A DNA stretch of 64,000 nt from Fusobacterium varium (GTDB lineage Bacteria; Fusobacteriota; Fusobacteriia; Fusobacteriales; Fusobacteriaceae): positions 3,782,001 through 3,846,000 of the forward strand of contig AP017968.1 in the NCBI GenBank assembly GCA_002356455.1. Direction: 5' to 3'. A model generated the notes under the pieces. That model was not told where the DNA came from. It did no database searches and saw nothing but the letters and a program-made list of their open reading frames with translations. The translations under genes and the position numbers were made by a program. This document shows, piece by piece, positions 1 through 8,384 of the stretch. Position 1 is the stretch's first letter. Every line of letters starts with the position of its first letter.

Positions 1-819
1 TTCCTTTTCATAAACTATTTTTAATCCTTCTATCTCTATTAAATCTGTTCGCTCTTTAAACTTCTCACGTTTTTCCAGATAATTCTTTTTATATTCCTCT
101 TCATCTATTATATCAACAAGATATTTATCAATATTTTTATCAACAAAACTACACCCTTTTCCTAAATGGAGAAGAGTGTAATCTATATCTTTCCAAAGAG
201 ATACTCTGTGATCTACAGCTATTACAGTCACTTCTTTCTCTTTATTCATATTTTTCAGTATATTTACAATTTCCTGACTGCTTTCATAATCCACATTGGC
301 AAAAGGTTCATCAAGTACTATAACTTTTGGTTTTACTGCTAGTATACATGCCAAAGAAAGTTTTTGTTTTTCTCCTCCTGAAAGTGAAGAAATTTTTCTG
401 TATTTTAGATATTCTATTCCAGTTTCTTTTAATACTGCTTCTACAATTTCATCCATTTTTTCTACAGGAAAAGCAATATTCTCCAGACAGAATATTATTT
501 CATCTTTTACTATATCCATACAAAACTGAGTGTCAGCATTTTGAAACATCATCATAATATATTCAGCTCTTTTCTCAAGAGAGTATTCAAATATTTCTTT
601 TCCAAAAAGTTTTACTTCTCCTTTGGAAAGTATTCCTTTACTGCTTGGATAAAGTCCCGCAATAACATTAGCTAGAGTACTTTTTCCACAGCCTGAAAAA
701 CCTGTTATCAAATATATTTCCCCTTTATTAAAAGAGTATGTGAAGCCATTTATTATATTTTCTTTTGATGTTTCTCTATATTTAAAAACAATATCCTTAC
801 ATCTTAAAACTTCTTCCAT
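1..819 (-). CDS. ykoD: ECF transporter ATP-binding protein, YkoD-like (partial, runs off left edge)
   Basis: Energising ATPase of an ECF-type importer, probably for a thiamine precursor, acting on the cytoplasmic face of the membrane. The start MEEVLRCKDIVFKYRE is followed by a Walker A motif (GFSGCGKST, about residues 40-48), an ABC signature (LSGGEKQK) and a Walker B (VIVLDEPFA). After the first ATPase domain the frame continues with DLIEIEGLKIVYEKE at the window edge, which looks like the start of a second ABC domain, as in the tandem-ATPase YkoD proteins. It starts 3 bases after the stop of the upstream S-component gene, so it is in the same operon. The T-component gene (ykoC) would be expected beyond the left edge. 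The 3' end is missing. The substrate is inferred from the neighbours and riboswitch. Confidence 0.85.
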   Translation of the reverse strand, partial: MEEVLRCKDIVFKYRETSKENIINGFTYSFNKGEIYLITGFSGCGKSTLANVIAGLYPSSKGILSKGEVKLFGKEIFEYSLEKRAEYIMMMFQNADTQFCMDIVKDEIIFCLENIAFPVEKMDEIVEAVLKETGIEYLKYRKISSLSGGEKQKLSLACILAVKPKVIVLDEPFANVDYESSQEIVNILKNMNKEKEVTVIAVDHRVSLWKDIDYTLLHLGKGCSFVDKNIDKYLVDIIDEEEYKKNYLEKREKFKERTDLIEIEGLKIVYEKE

Positions 820-822
820 AGA

Positions 823-1416
823 TTAATCTTCCATTTCAGGATCATTCTGCTGCCCAAGAGTATATCCGCTCAATGCTCCTGTTCCTGCCAGTTTATCAGC
901 AGCTATTTTACAGATTATCCCTGAAAATACCACTGAGCTGATAAGTCTTACTACAAACATACATACTAACATCAACGGAGAATACTTTACAAATCCTCCT
1001 CTTATAAATCCCCATATAAAACTTGCTATACAAGCTGCTGCCGCTGCAATACACATATTCATCATAGTAAAGTTCTTATATTTATTCTTTGCAAATACAA
1101 GTTCTGGCCCCATTCCCTGAATTATTCCAGAAAGAATAACTATTGGTCCAAACATATTTCCCATGATAACCTCTATAAGAGCAGAAAGCACTTCTGATAC
1201 AACTGCTACTCCTGATCTCTGTACAATATATGGCACAAAAGTAGAAGCCATAAACCATACACCAAAAAATATCTCATAAGCAAAAGGAGCTAATCCAAAA
1301 GGAGCAAGTATTGTTGCAAGAAAATTAGCAAAATATACAGCTCCTAAATATATAAATGAAAATATTACAGAAAAAATTGATACCATTATTACATCTTTTA
1401 GTTTCCAGTTAAACAT
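823..1416 (-). CDS. ykoE: ECF transporter S component, YkoE family (thiamine/HMP uptake)
   Basis: Substrate-binding membrane (S) component of an ECF transporter. The 197-residue protein is almost wholly hydrophobic, with about five to six membrane segments and the usual short cytoplasmic N terminus (MFNWKLKDVIMVSIFS). Its length and general pattern fit YkoE, which in Bacilli is linked to thiamine or hydroxymethylpyrimidine uptake. It lies between ykoF and the tandem ATPase gene, behind a TPP riboswitch; that context is the main evidence for the substrate. A good ribosome binding site (AGGAGGAAAAA) precedes the ATG. Confidence 0.85.
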   Translation of the reverse strand: MFNWKLKDVIMVSIFSVIFSFIYLGAVYFANFLATILAPFGLAPFAYEIFFGVWFMASTFVPYIVQRSGVAVVSEVLSALIEVIMGNMFGPIVILSGIIQGMGPELVFAKNKYKNFTMMNMCIAAAAACIASFIWGFIRGGFVKYSPLMLVCMFVVRLISSVVFSGIICKIAADKLAGTGALSGYTLGQQNDPEMED

Positions 1417-1433
1417 TTTTTCCTCCTGATATC

Positions 1434-2042
1434 TTAATCCTTTGTTGGGCTATTTACTGAAATAGTAACCTGTAAAATATAATGTGACAGATTTGCCTCT
1501 CCATATTGAAATATTTCTTCCAATACATCAAATACACTATGCACATCGCCCTCTAAAATAGATACATAATGAGAACTCTTAGTAAAAACTCCTCTATCTT
1601 TTGCTGTCATTACTGCTTTGGCTATATGCTCCATATAGTCTTCTTCTCCCATAGGGTAAAAAGAAATCTTACTCATTACATTAAATTTTTTATCTTTGAT
1701 ATTTTTTTCATTTACCTTTTCATCGTCTACTTCCATAAATGAGTCTGCATCTGTATCACCAGGACATCCTTTGGAAAAAGTAGCCTCAAGAGCCATATGT
1801 ACATCTTCTTTATAGGCATTAACAAATAAACCTTTTACTACATCAAATACATGAGTACTTTTTCCTCTGATACATGTACTTAATTTATCTGTTTGTTTCC
1901 AAACTTTTGAAGTATCTGTTTTTTCAAGTCCTCCAAGAATTATATCTACAAACTTGTCTGTCATTGGATAAAGGGAGAATCTACATCCAGACACTCCTTT
2001 ACTTGCCCCACCTATACACCATAAACAATCTTTCAATCCCAT
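1434..2042 (-). CDS. ykoF: YkoF-family thiamine/HMP-binding protein
   Basis: Small soluble protein related to YkoF, which binds thiamine and assists the YkoEDC transporter. The 202 residues form two similar halves: residues about 18-90 (CRFSLYPMTDKFVDIILGGL, later ADVHMALEATFS-like) and about 125-200 (KISFYPMGEEDYMEHIAKAV, ending in HYILQVTISVNSP). This duplicated layout is typical of YkoF. It is the first gene of the operon. The ATG lies 8 bases after GGAGG, and that GGAGG is part of the 3' arm of the riboswitch terminator, so both transcription and translation can be closed by the same hairpin. Confidence 0.85.
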   Translation of the reverse strand: MGLKDCLWCIGGASKGVSGCRFSLYPMTDKFVDIILGGLEKTDTSKVWKQTDKLSTCIRGKSTHVFDVVKGLFVNAYKEDVHMALEATFSKGCPGDTDADSFMEVDDEKVNEKNIKDKKFNVMSKISFYPMGEEDYMEHIAKAVMTAKDRGVFTKSSHYVSILEGDVHSVFDVLEEIFQYGEANLSHYILQVTISVNSPTKD

Positions 2043-2079
2043 TAAAAAAACCTCCTTTTATATCTGCAAAAGGAGGTTT
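2043..2079 (-). terminator. TPP riboswitch terminator that also masks the ykoF ribosome binding site
   Basis: Perfect 12-bp inverted repeat (AAACCTCCTTTT at one arm, AAAAGGAGGTTT at the other, loop of 8) followed by a run of T on the minus strand and, directly after it, the ykoF ATG. The 3' arm contains the Shine-Dalgarno sequence AAAAGGAGG. Confidence 0.85.
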
Positions 2080-2101
2080 GGTTATTTAGTAAAAAATATA
2101 C

Positions 2102-2189
2102 ACATTACTCCTTTCGCCGGTATTATCCGAATCAAGTTATGTGGGTTCAGGATTTTCCTATCTCAGCTTTTTAAGCACCCCAGTAATTC
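2102..2189 (-). promoter_or_regulatory. TPP riboswitch (THI element)
   Basis: The minus strand shows the conserved THI-box parts in order: GGGGTGC, CTGAGAT, an AACCC segment, then CTTGATTCGGATAATACCGG and CGAAAGGAG. The ends ATTACT and AGTAAT pair as P1. It precedes ykoF and sits 22 bases before the terminator hairpin, so bound thiamine pyrophosphate is expected to switch off the ykoFED operon. Confidence 0.93.
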
Positions 2190-2339
2190 AACTAAATTAT
2201 AATATCACTATTCTCTATGAATGTCTAGTATTTCTTGAAAAAATATGACTTTAAAATAAGAATTTTATTTATATAAATCATATCCCCAATCTCTCTTTTA
2301 TGTTATGATATCCTTATACAGGTAACATAGGAGGGGAAA

Positions 2340-2774
2340 ATGGAAAATATTAAACTTATTATTACTATTCAATGTGAAATTGCCAAAAGAAGATGCAGTG
2401 GATTTCATTGCATGAATTCATTTTTTACCAGAACTGGTCTTTTTAAAGATTACCCTAAAAATGAGGAGTTAAGATTTCTCACTTTTCAATGTGGGGGATG
2501 TCATGGAAAAGGGATCAACAGTCTCTTAGGAAATGTAAATAAACTAATTGCTCAGGAAAAACTTATCACTAAAGATGAAGTGGCTGTCCATTTTGCTTCA
2601 TGTGTAACTTTTGATAATCATCATTCTGATAGATGCCCATTTATAAATGCTATGAAGAAAATAGTAAATAAAATGGGCTATATTAATATTGTTGAAGGAA
2701 GCTATCTTTCAAAAACAGCTACAAGAAGGAGAGAAGAGGGAGTATACAAAGATTATGCTGCCTTAAATAAATAA
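2340..2774 (+). CDS. CGGC domain-containing protein
   Basis: Cytoplasmic 144-residue protein of the CGGC family, a cysteine-rich family suspected to bind metal. Visible cysteines include IQCEIAKRRCSG near the N terminus, the namesake FQCGGCHGKG at about residues 49-58, ASCVTF, and DRCPF. The pattern of paired Cys and His (HFASC, NHHSDRC) supports metal binding, but the ligand and reaction are not known to me. It starts right after AGGAGGGGAAA. It is a single-gene unit on the plus strand, divergent from the TPP-controlled operon and followed by its own terminator. Confidence 0.8.
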   Translation: MENIKLIITIQCEIAKRRCSGFHCMNSFFTRTGLFKDYPKNEELRFLTFQCGGCHGKGINSLLGNVNKLIAQEKLITKDEVAVHFASCVTFDNHHSDRCPFINAMKKIVNKMGYINIVEGSYLSKTATRRREEGVYKDYAALNK

Positions 2775-2782
2775 AAAATAAA

Positions 2783-2829
2783 GTCCCAGTATTAGACAGT
2801 TTTATCTGTTTTAATTACTGGGATTTTAT
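2783..2829 (+). terminator. Intrinsic terminator after the CGGC gene
   Basis: TCCCAGT and ACTGGGA arms with an inner GACAG/CTGT pairing, followed by ATTTTATAATTATATTTTATTG. It lies 9 bases past the stop codon. Confidence 0.7.
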
Positions 2830-2978
2830 AATTATATTTTATTGTTAAAACATTAAAAAAATGTTCAAAAATTTGTTTGAATTTAATGTTAATTTATATT
2901 TATTTTTTTAAATCAAACAATATCAAAACGACAAAATCAAAGCTATCAAACCTATATTTATAGAGTTATTATAATATC

Positions 2979-3407
2979 CTATCGTAATGCAAAATGAGGG
3001 CTTTCAAAAATTGATTTCATTTGGCATAAACAGAAAGGGTGTCCATCAGGGTCAAACATAACCCTCCAATCATCAGAGAATTGTTCAGGTGCAATTGTTG
3101 CTCCGCACTGAACTGCATATTGAACTGCTTCTTCTAAATTATTAACAGCAAAGTCTAAATGCGCCATTTGCTGCTGGGTCTCAGGTTTTTCTGGCCACAC
3201 AGGAGGTACATATTCAGGATTACGCTGAAATGTTATCCCAGGATATGCTCCTTGATATGTTTTTGAAGGACATATACAGGCATAATCTTCATCATAAAAA
3301 GGTATTTCCCATTTGAGTAAATCTGCATAAAATTTTGCTGATTTGTAAGGGTCTATACAGTCCATTGTAAATGAGTACATTTTGATTTTCAGTTCATCAT
3401 TCATCAC
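2979..3407 (-). CDS. VOC (glyoxalase/bleomycin-resistance fold) family protein
   Basis: The 142-residue protein has two beta-alpha-beta-beta-beta halves typical of the vicinal-oxygen-chelate fold: an N-terminal half around DCIDPYKSAKFYADLLKWEI and a C-terminal half around HLDFAVNNLEEAVQYAVQCG, ending in the common VMFDPDGHPFCLC signature. Metal ligands may be the His in AHLDF and the Glu or His near the end, but the reaction cannot be assigned. The gene stands alone and has a good ribosome binding site (AGGAGGTTTTA). Single-domain VOC proteins are functionally diverse, so only the family is claimed. Confidence 0.8.
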   Translation of the reverse strand: MMNDELKIKMYSFTMDCIDPYKSAKFYADLLKWEIPFYDEDYACICPSKTYQGAYPGITFQRNPEYVPPVWPEKPETQQQMAHLDFAVNNLEEAVQYAVQCGATIAPEQFSDDWRVMFDPDGHPFCLCQMKSIFESPHFALR

Positions 3408-3464
3408 ATTAAAACCTCCTAAAGTATTTCTTATATTATTACTTTATCTTATAGCAATTTTATT

Positions 3465-4367
3465 TTAAGGAAGCTTATATCCATATTTTTCAAGTACTGC
3501 AAGAGGAAATTCTACTCTCATTGTAAGAAGAGGATCTACTACTTGGCATACTGCCATATCAGAAAGTAACGACATAAGCATTCCTGTTCTCAAATTATTC
3601 TGCCCAGAAGCATCTTTTACAAACTCAAACATCTCTTTTGCTGCCATATCTCCTGCTTTATCTAAAGTTTCAGCAGATTGTATAGTCATGATTTTTTTTC
3701 CTGAATATAAAAATGGTACTGGCAGTTTTATATTTTTCAGCACACTTACTTTTACAGTTATCTCCCCAGCTGTTTCCAATCCACAGATAAATACTTCTCC
3801 ATCTCCCATAAGAGCATGAATATCTCCCATTGATAGAAGTCCGCCATCTACATTTACTGGAAGATAAATTATTGACCCTGCTGTTATTTTTTTACAATCC
3901 ATATTCCCGCCATGTTTTCCTGGTGTAATTGTCAGTATTCCCTCTTCTCCTTCTGGAGCAGTTCCAATTACTCCTATCATAGGTTCAGCCTCTAATTCCA
4001 GCACATCATCAAACAGTATCTTATTATCTCGAATAGAATATATTACAGCTTCTCTTTTATCATATTTTTTATAAAAAACTCCACCTGTATTTGAAGAACG
4101 CATTACTCCCCAAGGGCGAAGTTTTATATCTCTTATTTCAACTTTTAATATATCCCCTTTTTCAGCTCCCTCTACATATAATGCACCTGTTACTGGATTA
4201 GAAAGTCCATCTTTCCTATCTCCCATAGGTCTTTCTGAGCTTGTTATACAATTATCATAACAATCTCTCGTTTCAAATACTACTATCTCTCCATCTTTAC
4301 AGTGAGCTGCTGCTTTATTATCCCATTTGAGTATGTCTGTTACATAATCTTTACTTATATATATCAT
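3465..4367 (-). CDS. Acetamidase/formamidase family protein
   Basis: Cytoplasmic amidase of the FmdA/AmdA family, which hydrolyses short amides such as formamide or acetamide to ammonia and the acid. The 300-residue length fits the shorter bacterial members. Recognisable blocks are the early NPVTGALYVEGAEKGD, the APEGEEG plus PGKHGGNMDC segment, the GGLLSMGDIHALMGDGEV block with conserved metal-binding Asp/His, and a late MSLLSDMAVCQVVDP block. It is a monocistronic gene divergent from cutC. The true substrate is unknown. Confidence 0.85.
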   Translation of the reverse strand: MIYISKDYVTDILKWDNKAAAHCKDGEIVVFETRDCYDNCITSSERPMGDRKDGLSNPVTGALYVEGAEKGDILKVEIRDIKLRPWGVMRSSNTGGVFYKKYDKREAVIYSIRDNKILFDDVLELEAEPMIGVIGTAPEGEEGILTITPGKHGGNMDCKKITAGSIIYLPVNVDGGLLSMGDIHALMGDGEVFICGLETAGEITVKVSVLKNIKLPVPFLYSGKKIMTIQSAETLDKAGDMAAKEMFEFVKDASGQNNLRTGMLMSLLSDMAVCQVVDPLLTMRVEFPLAVLEKYGYKLP

Positions 4368-4511
4368 TATCTTCCCCCTCTATTCTTTTTCTTTATTTTA
4401 ACACTTTGAAGAAAAAATAACTATATATTAAAATTTTAACTCATCCCTCTGGTATAAAGGAAAAATATAGGATATAATATTAAAAAACATTTAATTAATA
4501 AGGAGATTTTT

Positions 4512-5120
4512 ATGATAAAAGAAGTATGTGTAGAATCATTCTCAGAAGCTCGTGCAGCTGAAAAAAGAGGGGCTGACAGAATAGAATTATGTGATAATCT
4601 TTATCTTGGCGGAACTACTCCATCTTATGGAACTATTAAAATGGCTGCTGAAAAACTTACTATTCCTGCTTTTCCTATAATCAGACCAAGAGGAGGAGAT
4701 TTCTGTTATTCAAAAGAAGAAATAGAAATAATGAAAGAGGATATAAAGGTATGTAAATCATTAGGAATAAAAGGAGTTGTTCTTGGAGTTCTTACATCTG
4801 ACAGCAAAGTTGATTTTGAAACTTTAAAAGAACTTGTTGCCCTTGCTTCTCCTATGGAAGTTACATTTCATAAGGCTATAGATGAGTTGGAAAACCCTGT
4901 TGAAGTTATAGACAGATTTGTTGAAATTGGAGTAAAAAGAATCCTTTCTTCTGGAACTAAAGAAACTGCACTTGAAGGAAAGGATATTCTTAATGCAATG
5001 ATAAAAAAGGCTGATAACAGAATTATTATACTGATAGCTGGGAAGGTTACAAGTGATAATTTTGAAGAAGTTGCTGCTGCTGTACCATCTTCTGAATATC
5101 ATGGTAAAAAAATAATGTAA
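4512..5120 (+). CDS. cutC: Copper homeostasis protein CutC family
   Basis: TIM-barrel protein of the CutC family. The N terminus (IKEVCVESFSEARAAEKRGA) is followed by DRIELCDNLYLGGTTPSYG, the IRPRGGDFCYS motif and VTFHKAIDEL, all hallmarks of the family. At 202 residues it is shorter than the E. coli protein (about 248), with the C-terminal part trimmed, as in many anaerobes. The copper role in E. coli has been questioned, so only the family is firm. A good GGAGATTTTT ribosome binding site precedes the ATG. It is a single gene with a shared bidirectional terminator downstream. Confidence 0.85.
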   Translation: MIKEVCVESFSEARAAEKRGADRIELCDNLYLGGTTPSYGTIKMAAEKLTIPAFPIIRPRGGDFCYSKEEIEIMKEDIKVCKSLGIKGVVLGVLTSDSKVDFETLKELVALASPMEVTFHKAIDELENPVEVIDRFVEIGVKRILSSGTKETALEGKDILNAMIKKADNRIIILIAGKVTSDNFEEVAAAVPSSEYHGKKIM

Positions 5121-5123
5121 TTT

Positions 5124-5187
5124 AAAAATATGGGTGACTTTTAAGTGTAAATATAATTTTACAGCCTTCTGTTCACCCATATTTTTT
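5124..5187. terminator. Bidirectional terminator between cutC and the deoR-type gene
   Basis: Arms AAAAATATGGGTGA and TCACCCATATTTTT form a 14-bp perfect stem with an A-run on one side and a T-run on the other, so it can serve both converging genes. Confidence 0.8.
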
Positions 5188-5950
5188 ATCTATTTATAAT
5201 CTTAATTCCATTTTCAAGATACTTTTTTAAAATATTTTCATCCAGCTTTGAATCTGTTATTATTAAATCTAAATTTTCTATATCACATATTTTTATGAGA
5301 GAGTTATTTTCTATCTTTGTTGAATCTGCCAAAATAAATACTTCTTCAGCTATTTCAGCCATCTTTCTCTCTACAAGTACCTCTTCAATAAGAAAATCTG
5401 TTACTCCTCTTTTTAAAGATATTCCTCCTACACATATGAAAGATTTATCAACAGAAAAGTTATGAAGAAATTGTTCTGTTATCTCTCCTAAAAATGCAAA
5501 CTCATTTTTATTATATATTCCAGCTGCCAAAATAAGATTTATTCCCTTTGTATCTGCTAATTCATTTGCTATGAGGAGAGAATTAGTAACAACTGTCAGA
5601 GAAGAATATTTATCCTTTGTCAGTCTTGCTATTTCTATATTTGTTGTACTTCCATTGAGAGCTATTGTATCTCCTTCGTTTATATACTTTAAGGCTAAAA
5701 CAGCAACTTCTCTTTTTTCTTCTGTATTTTTTGATTCTCTTAAAGAATAAGTAAGGTTTTTTCCCTCTTTATTTTTAAGAATAGCCCCTCCATATACTTT
5801 TTGAAGATACCCCTGTTTTTCTAAAAAATCCAAATCTCTACGAATTGTTTCAAGAGAAACATCCATAATATTAACAAGATTAGAAGTTTTTACACTTCCA
5901 TCTCGCTCTAACAATTCTAATATTCTATCCTGTCTATCACTTGCCAACAT
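5186..5950 (-). CDS. DeoR-family transcriptional regulator
   Basis: DNA-binding regulator of sugar-type catabolism, 254 residues. The N-terminal helix-turn-helix has the classic family form (RQDRILELLERDGSV, then DVSLETIRRDLDFLEKQGYL and KVYGGAI). The C-terminal sensor domain (from about residue 75) carries GDTIALNGSTTNIEIA, VVTNSLLIANEL and FICVGGISL, matching the sugar-phosphate-sensing DeoR C domain. The gene overlaps the end of the symporter gene by 14 bases, so the two are co-transcribed. I infer that it controls this locus; the inducer is unknown. Confidence 0.88.
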   Translation of the reverse strand: MLASDRQDRILELLERDGSVKTSNLVNIMDVSLETIRRDLDFLEKQGYLQKVYGGAILKNKEGKNLTYSLRESKNTEEKREVAVLALKYINEGDTIALNGSTTNIEIARLTKDKYSSLTVVTNSLLIANELADTKGINLILAAGIYNKNEFAFLGEITEQFLHNFSVDKSFICVGGISLKRGVTDFLIEEVLVERKMAEIAEEVFILADSTKIENNSLIKICDIENLDLIITDSKLDENILKKYLENGIKIINR

Positions 5951-7307
5951 ATTTTTTTATCTCCCCTCTATTTATCATACTCATAAAATCTTCAGTTGCA
6001 TCCTTAACTTTTTTATTTAAAAGAACAAGTCCTATAAGGTTTGGGATTATCATCAACCCCAGAACTATATCCTGTATAAGCCACACTATTTTTAAACTGC
6101 TCAGAGAACCTATTACTGCAAGACATACAAATACATATTTAAAATATGATGCTACTTTGGAATTAAAAATATAAGTCAATGTCACATTTCCAAAATACCA
6201 TTGAGATAATATAGTAGAAAATGCAAACAATACCATACTTGCCCCTATAAGATATCTAAACATATAATGTATAGTTCCAAAAGCTGTAATGACATAAACT
6301 GCTGGTGATATTTCCATTTCTACTACTCCTGAAGTTAAAACAATAAAGGCTGTCAGTGAACAGATGACAACAGTATCAATAAAGACCTCAAGTATCCCAT
6401 AAAGTCCCTGTCTTGCTGGATGATCTGTAATAGCAGCAGAGTGAAGCACTGGTGCACTTCCTTCTCCAGCTTCATTGGAATACAATCCTCTTGCTACTCC
6501 AAACCTCATTGCTTCTTTTATTGTGTAGCCTAAAACTCCTCCCCCCACTGCTTGTGTATTAAAAGCAGAAGTTATTATATTTATTATAGCATAACTTATA
6601 TGATTAAAGTTAGAAATTATTATTACTAATCCCCCTGCAAAATACATAATAGTCATAACAGGAATTATTCTTTCTGCTACTTTTCCAAGTCTTCTTACAC
6701 CACCAATAACAACCATTGTAATTATTCCTGCCATCATAAGTCCTGAAAATAAAGGTTTTATTCCAAACATGTCTTTTATTACTATTGCTACTGCATTAGA
6801 TTGTATAAGTGCTCCTCCGCTTATTTGAAGGAACATAAATATAGAAAAAAGAACTGCTGTTTTTTTCCACCCCAATCCTTTTGACAAATAATACATGGGA
6901 CCTCCCACATATGTTCCATCATCAGATTTTTCTCTATAGATTATACCTAATACTATCTCAGCATATTTTGTTGCCATTCCAACTATTCCAGCTGCCCACA
7001 TCCAAAATACTGCTCCCGGCCCTCCACTGGCTATGGCAGTAGCCACTCCAACTATATTTCCATTTCCAACACAGCTACTCAATGCTGTACATAAAGCCTG
7101 AACTGCTGATAATGTTCCTTCTCCTTTTATCTCATTCTTTCCTTTTAAAGAATTTATAAGTTCTTTCATGGCCAATGGAAATCCCTTTATCTGTATCCCT
7201 TTTGTTATAATAGTAAAAAAAATTCCCACTCCTATAAGAGTGACTATAAGATAGTTTCCCCATATAATTTCCGATATTCTCTCCAGCATTATTTCAATTT
7301 CATTCAT
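5937..7307 (-). CDS. AGCS-family sodium:alanine/glycine symporter
   Basis: Inner-membrane Na+-coupled amino acid importer, 456 residues with about 10-11 membrane segments. Typical AGCS blocks are present: FFTIITKGIQIKGF near the N terminus, ALCTALSSCVGNGNIVGVA, the GGPGAVFWMW and MATKYAEIVLGI blocks, YVGGPMYYLSKGLG, and GVARGLYSNEAGEGSAPVLH. The family usually moves alanine or glycine. It is the first gene of a two-gene unit with the deoR-type regulator and has a strong AGGAGG ribosome binding site. Its pairing with a DeoR regulator rather than an amino-acid regulator is unusual. Confidence 0.9.
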   Translation of the reverse strand: MNEIEIMLERISEIIWGNYLIVTLIGVGIFFTIITKGIQIKGFPLAMKELINSLKGKNEIKGEGTLSAVQALCTALSSCVGNGNIVGVATAIASGGPGAVFWMWAAGIVGMATKYAEIVLGIIYREKSDDGTYVGGPMYYLSKGLGWKKTAVLFSIFMFLQISGGALIQSNAVAIVIKDMFGIKPLFSGLMMAGIITMVVIGGVRRLGKVAERIIPVMTIMYFAGGLVIIISNFNHISYAIINIITSAFNTQAVGGGVLGYTIKEAMRFGVARGLYSNEAGEGSAPVLHSAAITDHPARQGLYGILEVFIDTVVICSLTAFIVLTSGVVEMEISPAVYVITAFGTIHYMFRYLIGASMVLFAFSTILSQWYFGNVTLTYIFNSKVASYFKYVFVCLAVIGSLSSLKIVWLIQDIVLGLMIIPNLIGLVLLNKKVKDATEDFMSMINRGEIKKYVGK

Positions 7308-7387
7308 ATTATAAATCCCTCCTAGTCAAAACCCCTAGTTACTTAAATAAATACTACCATATTTTTGTGATTTTATAAAACTTTTTA

Positions 7388-7415
7388 TGTTTTTTATTGC
7401 TTTTTTGTTGTTTTT
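7388..7415. promoter_or_regulatory. Candidate operator in the symporter-deoR promoter region
   Basis: T-rich sequence with TGTTTTTTATTG at 7388-7399 followed by TTTTTTGTTGTTTTT. The same 12-mer TGTTTTTTATTG, with a neighbouring TTTTTGTTGTTTTT, occurs upstream of the MFS gene at 10814-10825. A shared binding site for the local DeoR-type protein is an inference; AT-rich background could produce a chance match. Confidence 0.4.
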
Positions 7416-7427
7416 AATTTTTATTAA

Positions 7428-7473
7428 AATAAAACCCATAAAACTAAAGGTTCTCCTAGAATTTTATGGGTAT
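7428..7473 (-). terminator. Intrinsic terminator after the yitT-type gene
   Basis: ACCCATAAAA (7434-7443) and TTTTATGGGT (7462-7471) pair perfectly, followed on the minus strand by TTTATTTT. It separates the MFS-isomerase-yitT unit from the symporter-deoR unit. Confidence 0.7.
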
Positions 7474-7485
7474 ATATTTACTTTC

Positions 7486-8361
7486 TTAACTTTCCTTAAG
7501 ACTTTGCAGTCCATCTTCTTTTCCCCATGCTGATATTGTTGGAACAATATTTATAAAAGCATTCTCATCTATCTTTGTTATAAAATCTTTTATAAGCATA
7601 GCTTCTCGCAATGAACATACAGATATTATTTTTTCCCTTTTAATATGATTATATCCTCCATAGACATAACCTATACTATATCCTCTATTTATTGTATTTT
7701 TCATAAAATCAGATATTTTTTCCAGCTGGTCGCTTATTACAACTACTTTTACCAATGAGGAACCAAATCCAAATAGTACCACACTTATAGTTTTGCTGTA
7801 CACCATCTGCATGATAATTGCATAGAGGACAGCTTTTTTTCCAAAAACAAATCCTGACATTATAAGAATTGTTATATCTATGCAAAGAAGTACCTGACTG
7901 ATTCCCATAAAAGAAAGTAATTTTTTATGAAAAATTTTTGCCACTGTATCAGAACTACCTTGAGAAAATCCTTTTTTTAGAACCAGTCCAGTTCCAATTC
8001 CCATAAATATACCATAATAAATACATATCAAAATCTTATCTGAAGTATCCTGTAAAAAATTAAATTTTATATTATTCATTAATATGAGTATTACTGGATA
8101 GGTAGTTGACAGTAATATTATTTTTTTTACTTCTTTTATACCTAATATTATTTTTGCACTTATTAGTATAAAAATACATATTCCATAATAAATATATGTA
8201 TAATTTATATTTATTATTTTTCCAATAGTAAGAGATAATCCTGTTATTCCTCCAGTTACTAAATTATTTGGTTTTAGAATACAGACAATTGAAAATGCCT
8301 GAATTATGCAGCCTATATATACAATGACATAATCTGTTATTTTTTTATTCATTGAATACAT
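7486..8361 (-). CDS. YitT family membrane protein (DUF161/DUF2179)
   Basis: Integral membrane protein with about five to six hydrophobic segments in the first 200 residues and a soluble C-terminal DUF2179-like domain (VVVISDQLEKISDFM, later RGYSIGYVYGGYNH, ISVCSLREAMLIKDFI). The NNLVTGGITGLSLTIGK and FSQGSSDTVAKI blocks are typical of YitT. The function is unknown in the family. I place the start at the second possible codon, ATG at 8361, because AGGAG lies 5 bases before it, whereas the GTG at 8364 is too close. It is the last gene of the MFS-isomerase unit. Confidence 0.85.
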   Translation of the reverse strand: MYSMNKKITDYVIVYIGCIIQAFSIVCILKPNNLVTGGITGLSLTIGKIININYTYIYYGICIFILISAKIILGIKEVKKIILLSTTYPVILILMNNIKFNFLQDTSDKILICIYYGIFMGIGTGLVLKKGFSQGSSDTVAKIFHKKLLSFMGISQVLLCIDITILIMSGFVFGKKAVLYAIIMQMVYSKTISVVLFGFGSSLVKVVVISDQLEKISDFMKNTINRGYSIGYVYGGYNHIKREKIISVCSLREAMLIKDFITKIDENAFINIVPTISAWGKEDGLQSLKES

Positions 8362-8384
8362 CACATCTCCTACATTTATTCTTA

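Noticed and set aside
5941..6174. Plus-strand open frame opposite the symporter gene
   Set aside because: It is the antisense shadow of a well-supported membrane protein gene.
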